Notes: generated by a model from the letters alone, not told the origin. Counted from the first letter of the stretch, positions 44,641-55,172 are shown. The stretch is DNA of 64,000 bases from Synaphobranchus kaupii (GCA_029718625.1 CM056389.1:18829521-18893520), one strand, 5' to 3'. Numbers and translations are program-made.

Positions 44641-45459
44641 GATTTGCCCACAGCTTACTGTGAACTACAGTCAACGTTCATTGCTAGGGATAGCTGCTAC
44701 ATTATGCAAAGGATGTGCTTTGCCTCGTCTGTTCTGTAATGATGATGATGTCTCTGTACGCACTTACTGTACGTCGCTTTGGATAAAAGCGTCTGCTAAA
44801 TAAATGTAATGTAATGTAATGTAAGAAAGCAGAACAAAAATAAGAAAAAGGGGTGTGTGAGCAAATTAAGAACAACAAACAAAACTAAATCTTCCAGTTC
44901 CACTGCCACCCACCGTCTCTCAGCTCTTATCAAATGCCTTTTATTTTCCAGGACGTGCCAAAGCAATGTTGCCAAAATAGTCAAATAGTGTGAAGCCAAA
45001 GCCGCCTCTGGCTCAGAGAAACAGTGGAGAAAAGGGTAGATATAAAGGCTAAAACATTGAGAGATGCATTTGGTAGCGTGTGAGCTGCAGAACAATGCCG
45101 CCCTCTAGTGGCCACTCTGGGAATTACATACATACAGCTTGTAGATCAGGGTTGGGGAACCTGATGTGAGAAGGGCTGGTTTGGGTGCAGGTTTTTGTGA
45201 TGAACATTGTGGGATTTGATGTCGTACCAACATTAGATGTACAAGCAGGGAAGTTGTAGGTGTAATGGACTTGTTTGTGCTGTGAAAACACGGACAACGT
45301 TGCTTTGAGTTTTAATAGTGTAGCCTATAGAACTGTTTGCAAATTGAATATGCGTGATTCACATTGATCCCTTTCTCTGTCTGCTCTGTATTGCTGGATA
45401 AATGGTTAGAGAGAGTGACGAGCATGGCTAGGTCTGTGTATTTGTAGTTTTATATTTAA

Positions 45460-45869
45460 AGGTTGTATCAGCGATTTTGGGTGACGTCACTTCTGAAGCG
45501 AAATCCCAAACAAACATACTTATGAATAATTATGTTATGTTTTAAAAAATAGTGTTCAAGCATCCACAATTATAACCACGTTAATAACGTTTGTAAAAAA
45601 CCAAACCGTTTGTAAATCCGTCAAGATTTCAGCGAGATAAGAGTATTAGCGTTTGTGCAGATCATTGTGATTGGTTGGAATACTGTTTATTTTGGTTTTG
45701 AGTGGTTGGTAGTACCATTTGTTTTTGTGTACGATCTCGGAGCATAGGCTGCCTACAGAGACGCGGTTTTTTGACGGCCTGCTTATGGGGCGGGCAGCTA
45801 GCGGATCATGAGGAAAAATCAGATGAATGTGATCATTTATGTTTCCACCCAAAATCGCTGATACAACCT
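45460..45869. mobile_element. TTAA-type (piggyBac-like) MITE
   Basis: 410 bp with terminal inverted repeats AGGTTGTATCAGCGATTTTG, flanked by TTAA on both sides (45456-45459, 45870-45873). TTAA duplication is characteristic of piggyBac elements. No transposase. Absent from the left arm. Confidence 0.88.
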
Positions 45870-46060
45870 TTAACATTTTTAATGGGAAGACATGGGATTG
45901 TGATTTGAGTGGAATTTTATAGCAATTATTTAAAAAATTACCAACTTTAGTTTAACCGACTAGTATTTCCAGTACCGACTAAAAGGAGCACCAACGTTTG
46001 GTCGGCTAGTCGATTAACTGCGTGCATCCCTAATAACAATATGTCGATACTGTAGCTTAA

Positions 46061-46565
46061 AGGGATAGTTCGGAATTTTGGACATAATGTCTCGATTACG
46101 ACTTACCCATGATGTAGTTGATTGATGGAAACCATTTTCAGATAATTCCATGCTGTCCCTTCTTTTGGACATACACACATTGCTAACGCTAGCGCAACTC
46201 TAAGGTAACTGCTAGCATCCACTACCAAACGCACTTAAACACTCCACAGTGCACCCAAAGCAAATAAAATACAACGACAGTCTATCGGGGTTATTTTCAG
46301 TGATTATAGCACCATTTTTGAAGTCAAACTATGGTTGAATCCTTTACTTTGTGCTGACCTATATTCTCTGTGGAAGTATGGCAGTGGAGCGATACTTTAC
46401 GTTACCTACAAATGTAGTGCTGGCACTGGTCGACTACAACAACAAAGAAGAGCAACAAGTTGCAATGGCCACGTTCGCTCCGCCGCCGTACTTCCACAGA
46501 GAATATAGGTCAGCACAAAGTAAAGGATTCAACGATAGTTTGACTTCAAAAATGATGGTATAAAC
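46061..46565. mobile_element. TTAA MITE with internal foldback
   Basis: Starts TTAA-AGGGATAGTTCGGAATTTTG, a frequent fish MITE end. Inside, 46311-46378 and 46489-46559 are inverted repeats of about 70 bp (TTTGAAGTCAAACTATGGTT, TACTTCCACAGAGAATATAG) around a 110-base loop. No coding region is supported. Confidence 0.7.
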
Positions 46566-46941
46566 ACTCAAAACAAAAGTGGAAAACAATCCTTGGGTGG
46601 AATGTGTACAGTATTTGAAAAACCTTTGCAGGTAAGATTTGAAAACGCACCTGCAGACCCCTGCAAATTTTCAATTAAACATGTTAGTAACCATAAATAC
46701 TGTCATGTGAAAAAAGGAGCTCTGGATATTTGTGGAAATCCAAGTCTTTAAAATCTGTAGGAATTTATTTTACCAGTCAAACAGTTAAAGAATCTCAACT
46801 AAACCATTTGACTCAGGCCTTACTCAATTCTTTTTGATGGTTCCAGCCTCATAAAATGCTCATTTAGCCTGCATGTGCCATATCAAAATCAAATATACCA
46901 AATCAAATTGTCTGTGTTGTAATAACAAGCAGACACTGTTA

Positions 46942-48578
46942 CAGTCAAGCCGGAAAGTCTCCCCACCCCTTTCGCCTTCTCCACGTTTTATTACGTTACA
47001 GACATATTCTACAATAGATTGAGTTAATTTTTTGTCTCAGAATTCTACACAAAATAGCCCATAATGACAAAGTGAAAACAGGTTTTTAGACATTTGTGCT
47101 AATTTATAAAAAATCAAAATGTAAAATATAATATGTACACAAGTGTGCACACCCTTTGATATGACACCCAAAAGTGAGCTGAGGTGCATTTTGTTTCCAC
47201 TGATACTGCTTGAGATGTTTCTACAACTTAATTGGAGCCCACCTGTGATAAATGCAATTGATTGGACATGATTGGGGATTGCCAACACCTGCCTATATAA
47301 GGTCCCACAGTTGACAGTGCATGTCAGAGCAAACTCCAAGCCATGGGGTCAAAGGAATTATCTGCAGACCTCAGAAACAGGATTGTGTCAAGGCATAGAT
47401 CTGGAGAAGGGTACGGAAAAATCTCTGCAGCTTTACAGGTCCCAAAGAGCACAGTGGCCACCATCATTCGTAAATGGAAGAAGTTTGGAACCACCAAGAA
47501 TCTTCCTAGACCTGGCCGCCCGGCCAAACTGAGCAATCGGGGAAGACGGGCCTTGGCCAGGGAGGTGAGCAGGAACCCGCGGGTCACTCTGACAGAGCTC
47601 CAGCGTATCCTTGTGGAGATGGGAGAACCATTCAGAAGATCAACCATCCAGGCAGCACTCCACCAATCAGGCCTTTATGGTAGTGGCCCGACGGAAGCCC
47701 CTCCTCAGTAAAAGGCACATCACAGCCGGCTTGGAGTTTGCCAAAAGGCACCTAGAGGACTCTCAAACCATGAGAATCAAGATTCTCTGGTCTGATGAAA
47801 CCAAAATGGAACTTTTTGGCCTGAATACCAAGCGTCATGTCTGGAGGAAACCAGGCACCGCTCATCACCTGGCTAATACCATCCCTACAGTGAAGCATGG
47901 CGGTGGCAGCATCATGATGTGGGGATGTTTTTCAGCAGCGGGAACGGGGCGACTAGTCCTGATAGAGGGAAAGACGAATGCAGCTAAGTACACCGAGATC
48001 CTTGAAGAAAACCTGCTCCAGAGCGCTCTGGACCTCAGACTGGGGCGAAGGTTTACCTTCCAACATGACAACGACCCGAAGCACACAGCCAAGAGAACAA
48101 AGGAATGGCTTCGGAGAAAGTCTGTGCATGTCCTTGAGTGGCCCAGCCAGAGCCCAGACCTGAATCCAATTGAACATCTGTGGAAAGAGCTGAAAATGGC
48201 TGTGTACCGACGCTCCCCATCCAACCTGACGGAGCTTGCAAGGATATGCCATGAGGAATGGGCAAAAATGTCCAGAAACAAGTGTGCCAAGCTCGTAGCT
48301 TCTTTCCCAAGATGCCTTGAAGCTGTAATCGCTGCCAAAGGTGCAGCAACCAAGTATTAGGCTAAGGGTGTGTACAGATATGTAACCCCTAAATAACCTA
48401 TTTTTGTCAGTAAAATAAATTGCATATTTTCTAAAAACCTGTTTTCACTTCGTCATTATTGGCTATTGTGTGTAGATGTTTGAGGCAAAAAATGAACTCA
48501 ATCTATTGTAGTATAAGTCTGTAACGTAATAAAACGTGGAGAAGGTGAAAGGGGTGGGGAAACTTTCCGGCTTGACTG
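46942..48578 (+). mobile_element. Tc1-type DNA transposon, copy 2 (nearly intact)
   Basis: 1,637 bp with long inverted repeats starting CAGTCAAGCCGGAAAGT, flanked by TA (46940-46941, 48579-48580). Copy B of the local duplication at about 51051-51060 shows the empty site with a single TA (CACTGTTATATAAAAACAAC). Same family as 24881-26504. Confidence 0.96.
47343..48360 (+). pseudogene. Tc1 transposase, one frameshift
   Basis: ATG at 47343 gives MGSKELSADLRNRIVSRHRS, then a paired-like helix-turn-helix region (YGKISAALQVPKSTVATIIR), an AT-hook-like GRPAK linker and a second DNA-binding half. At about 47690 two bases are missing after HQSGLYG; the frame then resumes as [13 protein letters not shown]. 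All three catalytic acidic residues are present in [23 protein letters not shown] and [13 protein letters not shown], with 34 residues between the second and third. Ends KGAATKY plus TAG. No other disruption is seen. Without the 2-base loss the length would be 339 residues, the family norm. Confidence 0.94.
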
Positions 48579-48615
48579 TATATAAAAACAACTGCTGATT
48601 ATATAATGCTGTCAA

Positions 48616-49364
48616 TGTAACATCCGCCGTTTCCCTCCAGTCCACCTCGCTTACGTTTCCTCTGTTTCCCCATTCCTTGTGTTTCATGTCATGTTTTTCA
48701 GTTTACCTGTTTGTCTCGTTTCTGTGTTCGTTGCAGGCTGGGCGTGGTGGTCCCTGTTTAGTTCCTTGTTTTCTCCCCTTATTGGTTAGCCTATCACTCT
48801 CCCTCTTGCACACATTCTTGTTTGTTTTGTTTCCTCGATCCAGCCCGCCCAGCCTGCCTCCTGTTCTGCCCATACAAGCCCTGTCTCCTAACCTGCCCCG
48901 CTTCCAGCCCTGTCTTCTAACCTGCCCCGCTTCCAGCCCTGTCTCCTAACCTGCCCCGCTTCCAGCCCTGTCTCCTAACCTGCCCCGCTTCCAGCCCTGT
49001 CTCCTAACCTGCCCCGCTTCCAGCCCTGTCTCCTAACCTGCCCCGCTTCCAGCCCTGTCTCCTAACCTGCCCCGCTTCCAGCCCTGTCTCCTAACCTGCC
49101 CCGCTTCCAGCCCTGTCTCCTAACCTGCCCCGCTTCCAGCCCTGTCTCCTAACCTGCCCCGCTTCCAGCCCTGTCTCCTAACCTGCCCCGCTTCCAGCCC
49201 TGTCTCCTAACCTGCCCCGCTTCCAGCCTGTCACCCTTAGTTTCCCTGCTCGCTTGCTTGCTTACTACTTTGCCTTGCTAAATAAATACTCTCCTTGGTG
49301 GAGTTTTCATCGAGTCTGTCTCAGAGTCTTGCATTTAGTTCCAGTCCAGTACTCAGCCATAACA
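48616..49364 (+). mobile_element. Solo LTR, copy A
   Basis: 749 bp, TGTAACATCC...CCATAACA, flanked by the 5-bp duplication GTCAA (48611-48615, 49365-49369). AATAAA at about 49280-49285 is followed by GGAGTTTTCATCGAGTCTG, fitting an R-U5 end. A 5-bp target site fits Ty3/gypsy-type integration. No internal coding region lies next to it, so it is a recombination remnant. Confidence 0.85.
48879..49228 (+). repeat. 29-bp minisatellite inside the solo LTR
   Basis: Twelve units of CTGTCTCCTAACCTGCCCCG plus CTTCCAGCC. Copy B has a single unit at the same place, so the array arose after the duplication. Confidence 0.95.
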
Positions 49365-49936
49365 GTCAAAAAGTGAGTGTTCAGAACAGGTTGATAATAT
49401 CTGATCTGTACCATTTTTCTTAGTCACTGTGAGATGCATGTGGATCCAACCGCCTCCCTGGGCCTTCTCGTGCTCAGCCTCAAAAAAATAATCCGCGCTC
49501 CATGTCGAAGACAATAGACCATCTGTGTGTACTGCCAATGATGAAACAAGTTGAATATTTTAAACCAACAAGCACATTTCTCCTCTTGTGGATCATTTTA
49601 GTAAAATGGTTTCTGTGCGTCACAGTCCAAATGAGATTGATGACAGGCGAATTATCACCCTTCACTCAGAATGCGCCCATGTTTAATCAGGTTTTGTGGG
49701 GAGTAATGAAACTCATATACTGAAATGATTGATGTGTGAAATTAGAGCCAGAACAAAACAAACCTGTTTATTCACATATCATATGAATAAAGGTTTATGC
49801 TTTTTTTCTGCCAGTGACACAATAAGGGTTTACACCCATATTTAAAGATCACACGACTATCTCTTGTGCTTTTCACCCCATGTGCCCTGAGAACATTGCT
49901 GTTTTTTTCCTGATGGGCAATTAATTGTAGTTTATG

Positions 49937-50229
49937 AATATGCGTGATTCACATTGATCCCTTTCTCTGTCTGCTCTGTATCACTGGAGAAATGGTTAGT
50001 GAGAGTAACGAGCATTGCTAGGTCTGTGTATTTGTAGTTTTATATTGCAAATTTAATAGGAAGACATGGGATTGTGATTTGAGTGGAATTTTATAGCAAT
50101 TATAAAAAAAATAACCAACTTTAGTTTAACCGACTAGTATTTCCAGTACCGACTAGCAGGAGCACCAACGTTTAGTCGGCTAGTCGAATAACCGCGTCCA
50201 TCCCTAATGATATGTAGATACTGTAGCTT
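49937..50229 (-). repeat. Third copy of the palindrome-arm terminus
   Basis: Matches the outer 290 bp of the palindrome arms (CGTGATTCACATTGATCCC, TAGTTTAACCGACTAGTATT, GCATCCCTAAT-like end TCCATCCCTAATGATATG) and continues into TAGATACTGTAGCTTAAA. Orientation is as in the right arm. Confidence 0.85.
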
Positions 50230-50384
50230 AAATAGCATCTCATCAGTGTATATTGGAGGAGTATCGTCTAACATTCTGTTCTCATGTTCTTTCATTAAAA
50301 GGTCAGAACAAACATGGTGGAATACCTTTTCCAGCCAAGACCCGATCCATCAGTGCTGGCTCTCAGGACTGACACTACCACGTT

Positions 50385-50665
50385 ACAGGCTCTTCTGTCG
50401 CTCCTGGAATGTAGTGCAGGTGGAATGTGCATTCACATGATGAAGAGTGTGACCAAAAGTATCAGCGGAATGCAGACTTTAGATAAAGATCACACGACTA
50501 TCTCCTGTGCTTTTGACATGTGACTATTATCCCTTATCTGTGCAGGATCCATTAGCAAGGAGTAGTTTGTGTGCTGTCACATGGGTAACACTAGTATCCC
50601 CATATGACCTGAGCACATTGCTGTTTTTTTCCCTGATGGGCAATTCATTGTAGTTTATGGAATAA
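50385..50665 (+). repeat. Repeat shared with 53090-53285 and 49840-49935
   Basis: Shares CTCTTCTGTCGCTCCTGGAA, GCAGACTTTAGATAAAG and CCTGATGGGCAATTCATTG with 53090-53285. The end part also occurs at 49840-49935. An ~80-base segment (50520-50600) is present only here. Confidence 0.8.
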
Positions 50666-50681
50666 AGACCACAATTACACC

Positions 50682-52146
50682 AAACAAAAGTGGAAAACAA
50701 TCCTTGGGTGGAATGTGTACAGTATTTGAAAAACCCTTGCAGGTAAGATTTGAAAACGCACCTGCAGACCCCTGCAAATTTTCAATGAAACATGTTAGGT
50801 TAGTAACCATAAATACTGTCATGTGAATAAAGGAGCTCTGGATATTTGTGGAAATCCAAGTCTTTAAAATCCGAAGGAATTTCTTTTACCAGTCAAACAG
50901 TTAAAGAATCTCAACTAAACCATTTGACTCAGGCCTTACCTAATTCTTTTTGATGGTACCAGCCTTATAACATGCTCATTTAGTCTGCATGGGCCATAAA
51001 AATTTAGTTTTTAATTCAAATTGTCTGTGTTATAATAACAAGCAGACACTGTTATATAAAAACAACTGCTGATTATATAATGCTGTCAATGTAACATCCG
51101 CCGTTTCCCTCCAGTCCACCTCGCTTACGTTTCCTCTGTTTCCCCATTCCTTGTGTTTCATGTCATGTTTTTCAGTTTACCTGTTTGTCTCGTTTCTGTG
51201 TTCGTTGCAGGCTGGGCGTGGAGGTCCCTGTTTAGTTCCTTGTTTTCTCCCCTTATTGGTTAGCCTATCACTCTCCCTCTTGCACACATTCCTCACTCCT
51301 TTTAGTTATTCAATCAGCCCCTTTCACCTGTTCCCTTCACCTGTTCCCTTCACTATTTAAGTTCCCCTCTATCACAGTTTCATTGCCAGTTTGTTTTCTC
51401 TGCTCTGTTTGAGATCACTCCTGGCCATTCTGTTTGTTACTCTGTTTGCCTGTAATCTGTTTGTTTTGTTTCCTCGATCCAGCCCGCCCAGTCTGCCTCT
51501 TGTTCTGCCCGTACAAGCCCTGTCTCCTAACCTGCCCCGCTTCCAGCCTGTCACCCTTAGTTTCCCTGCTCGCTTGCTTGCTTACTACTTTGCCTTGCTA
51601 AATAAATACTCTCCTTGGTGGAGTTTTCATCGAGTCTGTCTCAGAGTCTTGCATTTGGTTCCAGTCCAGTACTCAGCCATAACAGTCAAAATGTGAGTGT
51701 TCAGAACAGGTTGATAATATCTGATCTGTACCATTTTTCTTAGTCACTGTGAGATGCATGTGGATCCAACCGCCTCCCTGGGCCTTCTCGTGCTCAGCCT
51801 CAAAAAAATAATCCGCGCTCCATGTCGAAGACAATAGACCATCTCTGTGTACTGCCAATGATGAAACAAGTAGAATATTTTAAACCAACAAGCACATTTC
51901 TCCTCTTGTGGATCATTTATTTAGTAAAACGGTTTCCGTGTGTCCCAGTCCAAATGAGATTGATGACAGGCGAATTCTCACCCTTCACTCATCAGAATGC
52001 GCCCATGTTTAATCAAGTTTTGTGGGGAGTAATGAAACTCATATACTGAAATGATTGATGTGTGAAATTAGAGCAAAACAAAACAAACCTGTTTATTCAC
52101 ATATCATAGGAATAAAGGTTTATGCTTTTTTTCTGCCAGTGACACA
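50682..52146 (+). repeat. Local duplication, copy B
   Basis: Second copy of 46571-49822 without Tc1 and with a single 29-bp unit; serves as the paralogous empty site for both. Confidence 0.92.
51090..51684 (+). mobile_element. Solo LTR, copy B
   Basis: 595 bp, the same LTR as copy A with the same flanking GTCAA (51085-51089, 51685-51689), so the insertion predates the duplication. It includes about 160 bases (51291-51452) missing from copy A. AATAAA is at about 51600-51605. Confidence 0.87.
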
Positions 52147-52268
52147 AAGGTTTATTCTCTAGGAAGCCCTACAGCATACGAAGTGATAACGACCTGATTC
52201 AAATTCTCCTGAGTCATTTTCCTATTGAACTCTATAGAAAAATAAGTCAGGAAGAAACCCTTAAAGTG

Positions 52269-52450
52269 ATCCATCCATATCTACTGCATATCTGGCAGCA
52301 GAGCGATGGTTTGAGGCTCGTTTGATAGCTCAGACCCCTGAGGACTTACAGCCATTTATCCAACCATGGGTTCCATATTATTCCATCCTGTGTAATTTAC
52401 ATCTTAATCTAGACCCCCCCCCCCCATCCCCATAGAGATCCATTCAAATG
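52269..52450 (+). repeat. Interspersed repeat, copy 2
   Basis: Counterpart of 15898-16072. The first 56 bases (ATCCATCCATATCTACTG...GGCTCGTTTG) are the reverse complement of 15898-15953, the rest is in the same orientation. Contains a run of 14 C (about 52414-52427). Confidence 0.75.
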
Positions 52451-52559
52451 CAGAGAGGTTAGTATCGTTTGTAAGAGTACCTGGAAATAAGGAAGTCATG
52501 GCATGCAAAGGATATGCAACCAAATATTAAATATGATGACTTTAAGTTATGCAATTACC

Positions 52560-52935
52560 TTTGGTCCCCTAAAATGGGGTGACTGTGTATAAAAAGGGCT
52601 ACTTTCAAATTCAATGAGCTGGAGTGTAGAGCCAAAACAACAGAGCCAAAACAAAAGAATTTGTTTGTGTGTGCGTGCTGTAGCCCTGTCGCTTCAAAAA
52701 AACGCCTCTCTGGCTCTCATCACTCTACTCGCTGCCCCTCCCCGCCTGCTTCACACAAACGCGCATGCACAGTCCCACAAATACGTGAGTGCATCTCCGA
52801 GACAGAGGCTGTGTATCTCCTCACGATTCTGAGGAGATTAGACGTGGTAAGTATGTTTGTGAAAGTTAAACCCTCTGGTAGCCTACACTATAATCGATAT
52901 ATTGTTCAAGCATTAAGCGAGCCAAGCTCTCGACT
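52560..52935 (+). promoter_or_regulatory. Promoter-like block with TATA box and splice donor
   Basis: TATAAAAAG at 52588-52596 is followed about 250 bases later by GACGTG-GTAAGTATG (donor GT at 52847), giving the look of a first exon. Its last ~150 bases are repeated at 57257-57430. No protein or acceptor partner can be assigned. It may be the 5' end of an unidentified mobile element. Confidence 0.35.
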
Positions 52936-53287
52936 GTGTTACAATATTAATTTTGCACATGGCCGTACCCACCATTGAGGTCACAAAGGTCAGAACCTCT
53001 GTATTTGTTCAGAGGGGTGTGCTAACACGGGGCTAGTTGTATTTTGGTCTATGGTTGTAAGACAGAAGTTTTTTCCGGATCAACCTCCAGATCTGCTCTT
53101 CTGTCGCTCCTGGAATGTAGTGCAGGTGGAATGTGCGTTCACAGGATGAAGAGTATGACCAAAAGCATCAGGGGAATGCAGACTTTAGATAAAGTTCACA
53201 TGACTATCTCCTGTGCTTTTCACCCCATATGCCCTGAGAACATTTCCTTTTTCCTGATGGGCATTTCATTGTAGTTTATGGAATCTG

Positions 53288-53564
53288 AACAAAAACGTCT
53301 CCGACGTAAAAGAAAAAAAGCCAAGTTACTCACGCATAGCCTACATAGCGCTGTCTATAATTCCTTAATTCCAACTTGCAAAAACTATGCCTGCCTTTAA
53401 AAGTATTGATATCAAAATGTGGCCAAGTTACAACAAACAATATTGCCTATCGTAGTTCACACTAAATAAACTAGCTCTATTCCAAAGCAATGCTATCCAA
53501 ACTTTCCTAAATTATTTAATGCAACTTGGCCCTGTGTTTCTTCATCTTACCATCTCAAGAGAAT
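53288..53564 (+). repeat. Repeat block R, copy 2
   Basis: Same orientation as 26748-27013 (AAAAACGTCTCCGACG ... ACCATCTCAAGAGAAT). Here it is followed by non-satellite DNA. Confidence 0.85.
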
Positions 53565-54194
53565 GTGGTCAATGAAACTGTATATTCCACATCAAACTGC
53601 AAAATGAGAATAATTTATAGTGGAAATACTCTGATTCAGATGTGTTGCACTTAGAAATTAAACAGAAAAATTACTACACTATAGGGCATGTTTGAATAAT
53701 TGTCTGCATCCACTGCTTTGGGTCTATGAAAAGCACAGAATTAATAAAATGTATTATTATTATTATTTATTTATTTATTTATTTATTTGGAATATTTGGA
53801 TTTCTATCAAAACCTGTGTGGTCCTACAGAGCATAGATATCTTTGTGTTCACAAAATTCTGTTCGCAAATATAACTATTATGTTAGGAATATTAGTACTA
53901 TTACTTATTTTCCATCATCTGACCCACAAACATGTCTGCATACATTTGTAAAAATACTACATGTATGCTATTTTAAAAATATTACTTATTTTTATCTGCA
54001 TTTATTTATTCATATTCTATTGTACATGATGTTTCTTGATATAAATGTCTGCTTGTGAATAGTAAAGAAATCTGTAGCAGCAGTTAACATTTTAAAACCT
54101 GTACATTTAAAACCTGCCAACAAAGAATAACCATATCCTTTCTGGAGTATAATTATTCATCAACTGTTAAAAACATTAATTGAAATCATATGTT
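53565..54194. other. No gene recognised; ATTT microsatellite
   Basis: AT-rich, with a (TTA)n/(TTTA)n tract at 53748-53788. Ends with TTGAAATCATATGTT (54180-54194), the left target duplication of the Penelope-like insertion. Confidence 0.5.
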
Positions 54195-54284
54195 TACCAA
54201 ACCCGGACTACTTCGCTAGGACTAACCCGAGATAAGGAGGACTGGAGCACACAGAGCTCAGAGCAAAACAAAATATTTTAATGC

Positions 54285-54323
54285 GACTGACGTTTCGACG
54301 TCAACGACGTCTTCTTCAGAGTC
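54285..54323 (-). ncRNA. Hammerhead ribozyme motif (sense to the element)
   Basis: The minus strand matches 55173-55211: stem I GACT/AGTC, core CTGAAGA, stem II GACGTC-GTT-GACGTC, GAAA, and cleavage triplet GTC. The stem III part is only ACGT, self-complementary, the form described for ribozymes in Penelope-like elements that work best as dimers. It lies downstream of the endonuclease frame, as expected. Confidence 0.75.
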
Positions 54324-54566
54324 AAAATGGAAATACAGACAATGCACCGGGAGGTATATAAATACCCTCCCATCAATTACACAAAATAAGGTGCGCATGT
54401 GTAGGACTAATAAATCTCGTCATAGATACCACATATACAATGTTATCTTCTTTAACAGGATAAAGAGAAGAACGACAAATGTCATAGGTAAATTAACTAA
54501 ATAATTGTCTATTGTGAACATGGCATAAAACAATATAAAATGAAAATCAAAAAGCCTGTACACAAG

Positions 54567-54956
54567 TTACAAAAAACATGAAAGATTCAGCGACTCATTT
54601 AACCCATTGGGTTCCACACTATTGAGTGTATGTATCCAGTACGCCTCCCTGCGGAGCAGTTGCTTAATAATATCTCCGCCTCTGGATGATGAAGTGACTC
54701 TCTCAATACCCCAAAATTTTAGAGAAGAGACAGAACCATGATTGGCTTCAGCGTAATGTCGCGCAATAGCATAGTCCATATTCTTAGACCGGATCGCGGT
54801 CTTATGTTCAGCAATTCTAAGTTTGAGGGCTCTCTTAGTCTGTCCGATGTAGATTTTGGAGCATATACATTTCAGCATGTAGATAACATGGGTAGTGTTG
54901 CAGTTAATAAAAGTGGTTATTTTAAATTCCTTGTGTACAGGCTTTTTGATTTTCAT
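54567..54956 (-). CDS. GIY-YIG endonuclease domain of a Penelope-like element
   Basis: The open frame of 129 codons contains THVIYMLKCICSKIYIGQTK, RALKLRIAEHKTAIR, ARHYAEANHGSVSSLKFWGI, and the ending LLRREAYWIHTLNS...NGLNESLNLSCFL. This is the conserved C-terminal end of fish Penelope-like polyproteins. The GIY-YIG endonuclease nicks target DNA for insertion. The listed start falls in the inverted arm, so the true protein began upstream with a reverse transcriptase that is gone. The CCHH-type residues (C, C, H) before the GIY-YIG core are partly visible. The domain itself has no stop, so truncation is recent or the copy is young. Confidence 0.88.
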   Translation of the reverse strand: MKIKKPVHKEFKITTFINCNTTHVIYMLKCICSKIYIGQTKRALKLRIAEHKTAIRSKNMDYAIARHYAEANHGSVSSLKFWGIERVTSSSRGGDIIKQLLRREAYWIHTLNSVEPNGLNESLNLSCFL

Positions 54957-55172
54957 TTTATATTGTTTTATGCCATGTTCACAATAGACAATTATTTAGT
55001 TAATTTACCTATGACATTTGTCGTTCTTCTCTTTATCCTGTTAAAGAAGATAACATTGTATATGTGGTATCTATGACGAGATTTATTAGTCCTACACATG
55101 CGCACCTTATTTTGTGTAATTGATGGGAGGGTATTTATATACCTCCCGGTGCATTGTCTGTATTTCCATTTT

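Larger units (their letters stand above)
43336..44822 (+). mobile_element. L2-type LINE, 5'-truncated
   Basis: About 1.49 kb containing the C-terminal half of a reverse transcriptase, a 3' UTR with a TTTATAATAGTATTTGGAATG repeat, and a tail with CGCTTTGGATAAAAGCGTCT followed by (ATGTA)n. Truncation at the 5' end and a short A-rich target site fit target-primed reverse transcription. The left arm holds the uninterrupted site (CCTCAAAGAAAACAAC). Confidence 0.9.
42511..46089 (-). repeat. Right arm of the ~16-kb inverted duplication
   Basis: Reverse complement of 30130-31755. Its extra length is accounted for by an L2 LINE (43336-44822) and a TTAA MITE (45460-45869 plus a duplicated TTAA), both absent from the left arm. 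The homology passes the hAT-like terminus and continues about 60 bases into a second MITE end. Confidence 0.9.
46571..49822 (+). repeat. Local duplication, copy A
   Basis: Matches copy B (50682-52146) from AAACAAAAGTGGAAAACAAT to TGCTTTTTTTCTGCCAGTGA. Copy A has gained a Tc1 element and ~11 extra 29-bp units, and lacks ~160 bases present in copy B's LTR. Confidence 0.92.

Noticed and set aside
30188..46040. A single giant hAT-type transposon bounded by AGGGATGCACGCGG termini
   Set aside because: The inverted homology continues ~60 bases past both termini into another MITE end, and no transposase is found between the arms.
49353..49723. Paired frames of ~60-73 codons, repeated at 51673-52049, as a small duplicated gene
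   Set aside because: The frames cross the LTR border and differ by indels between copies; similarity is explained by the segmental duplication.
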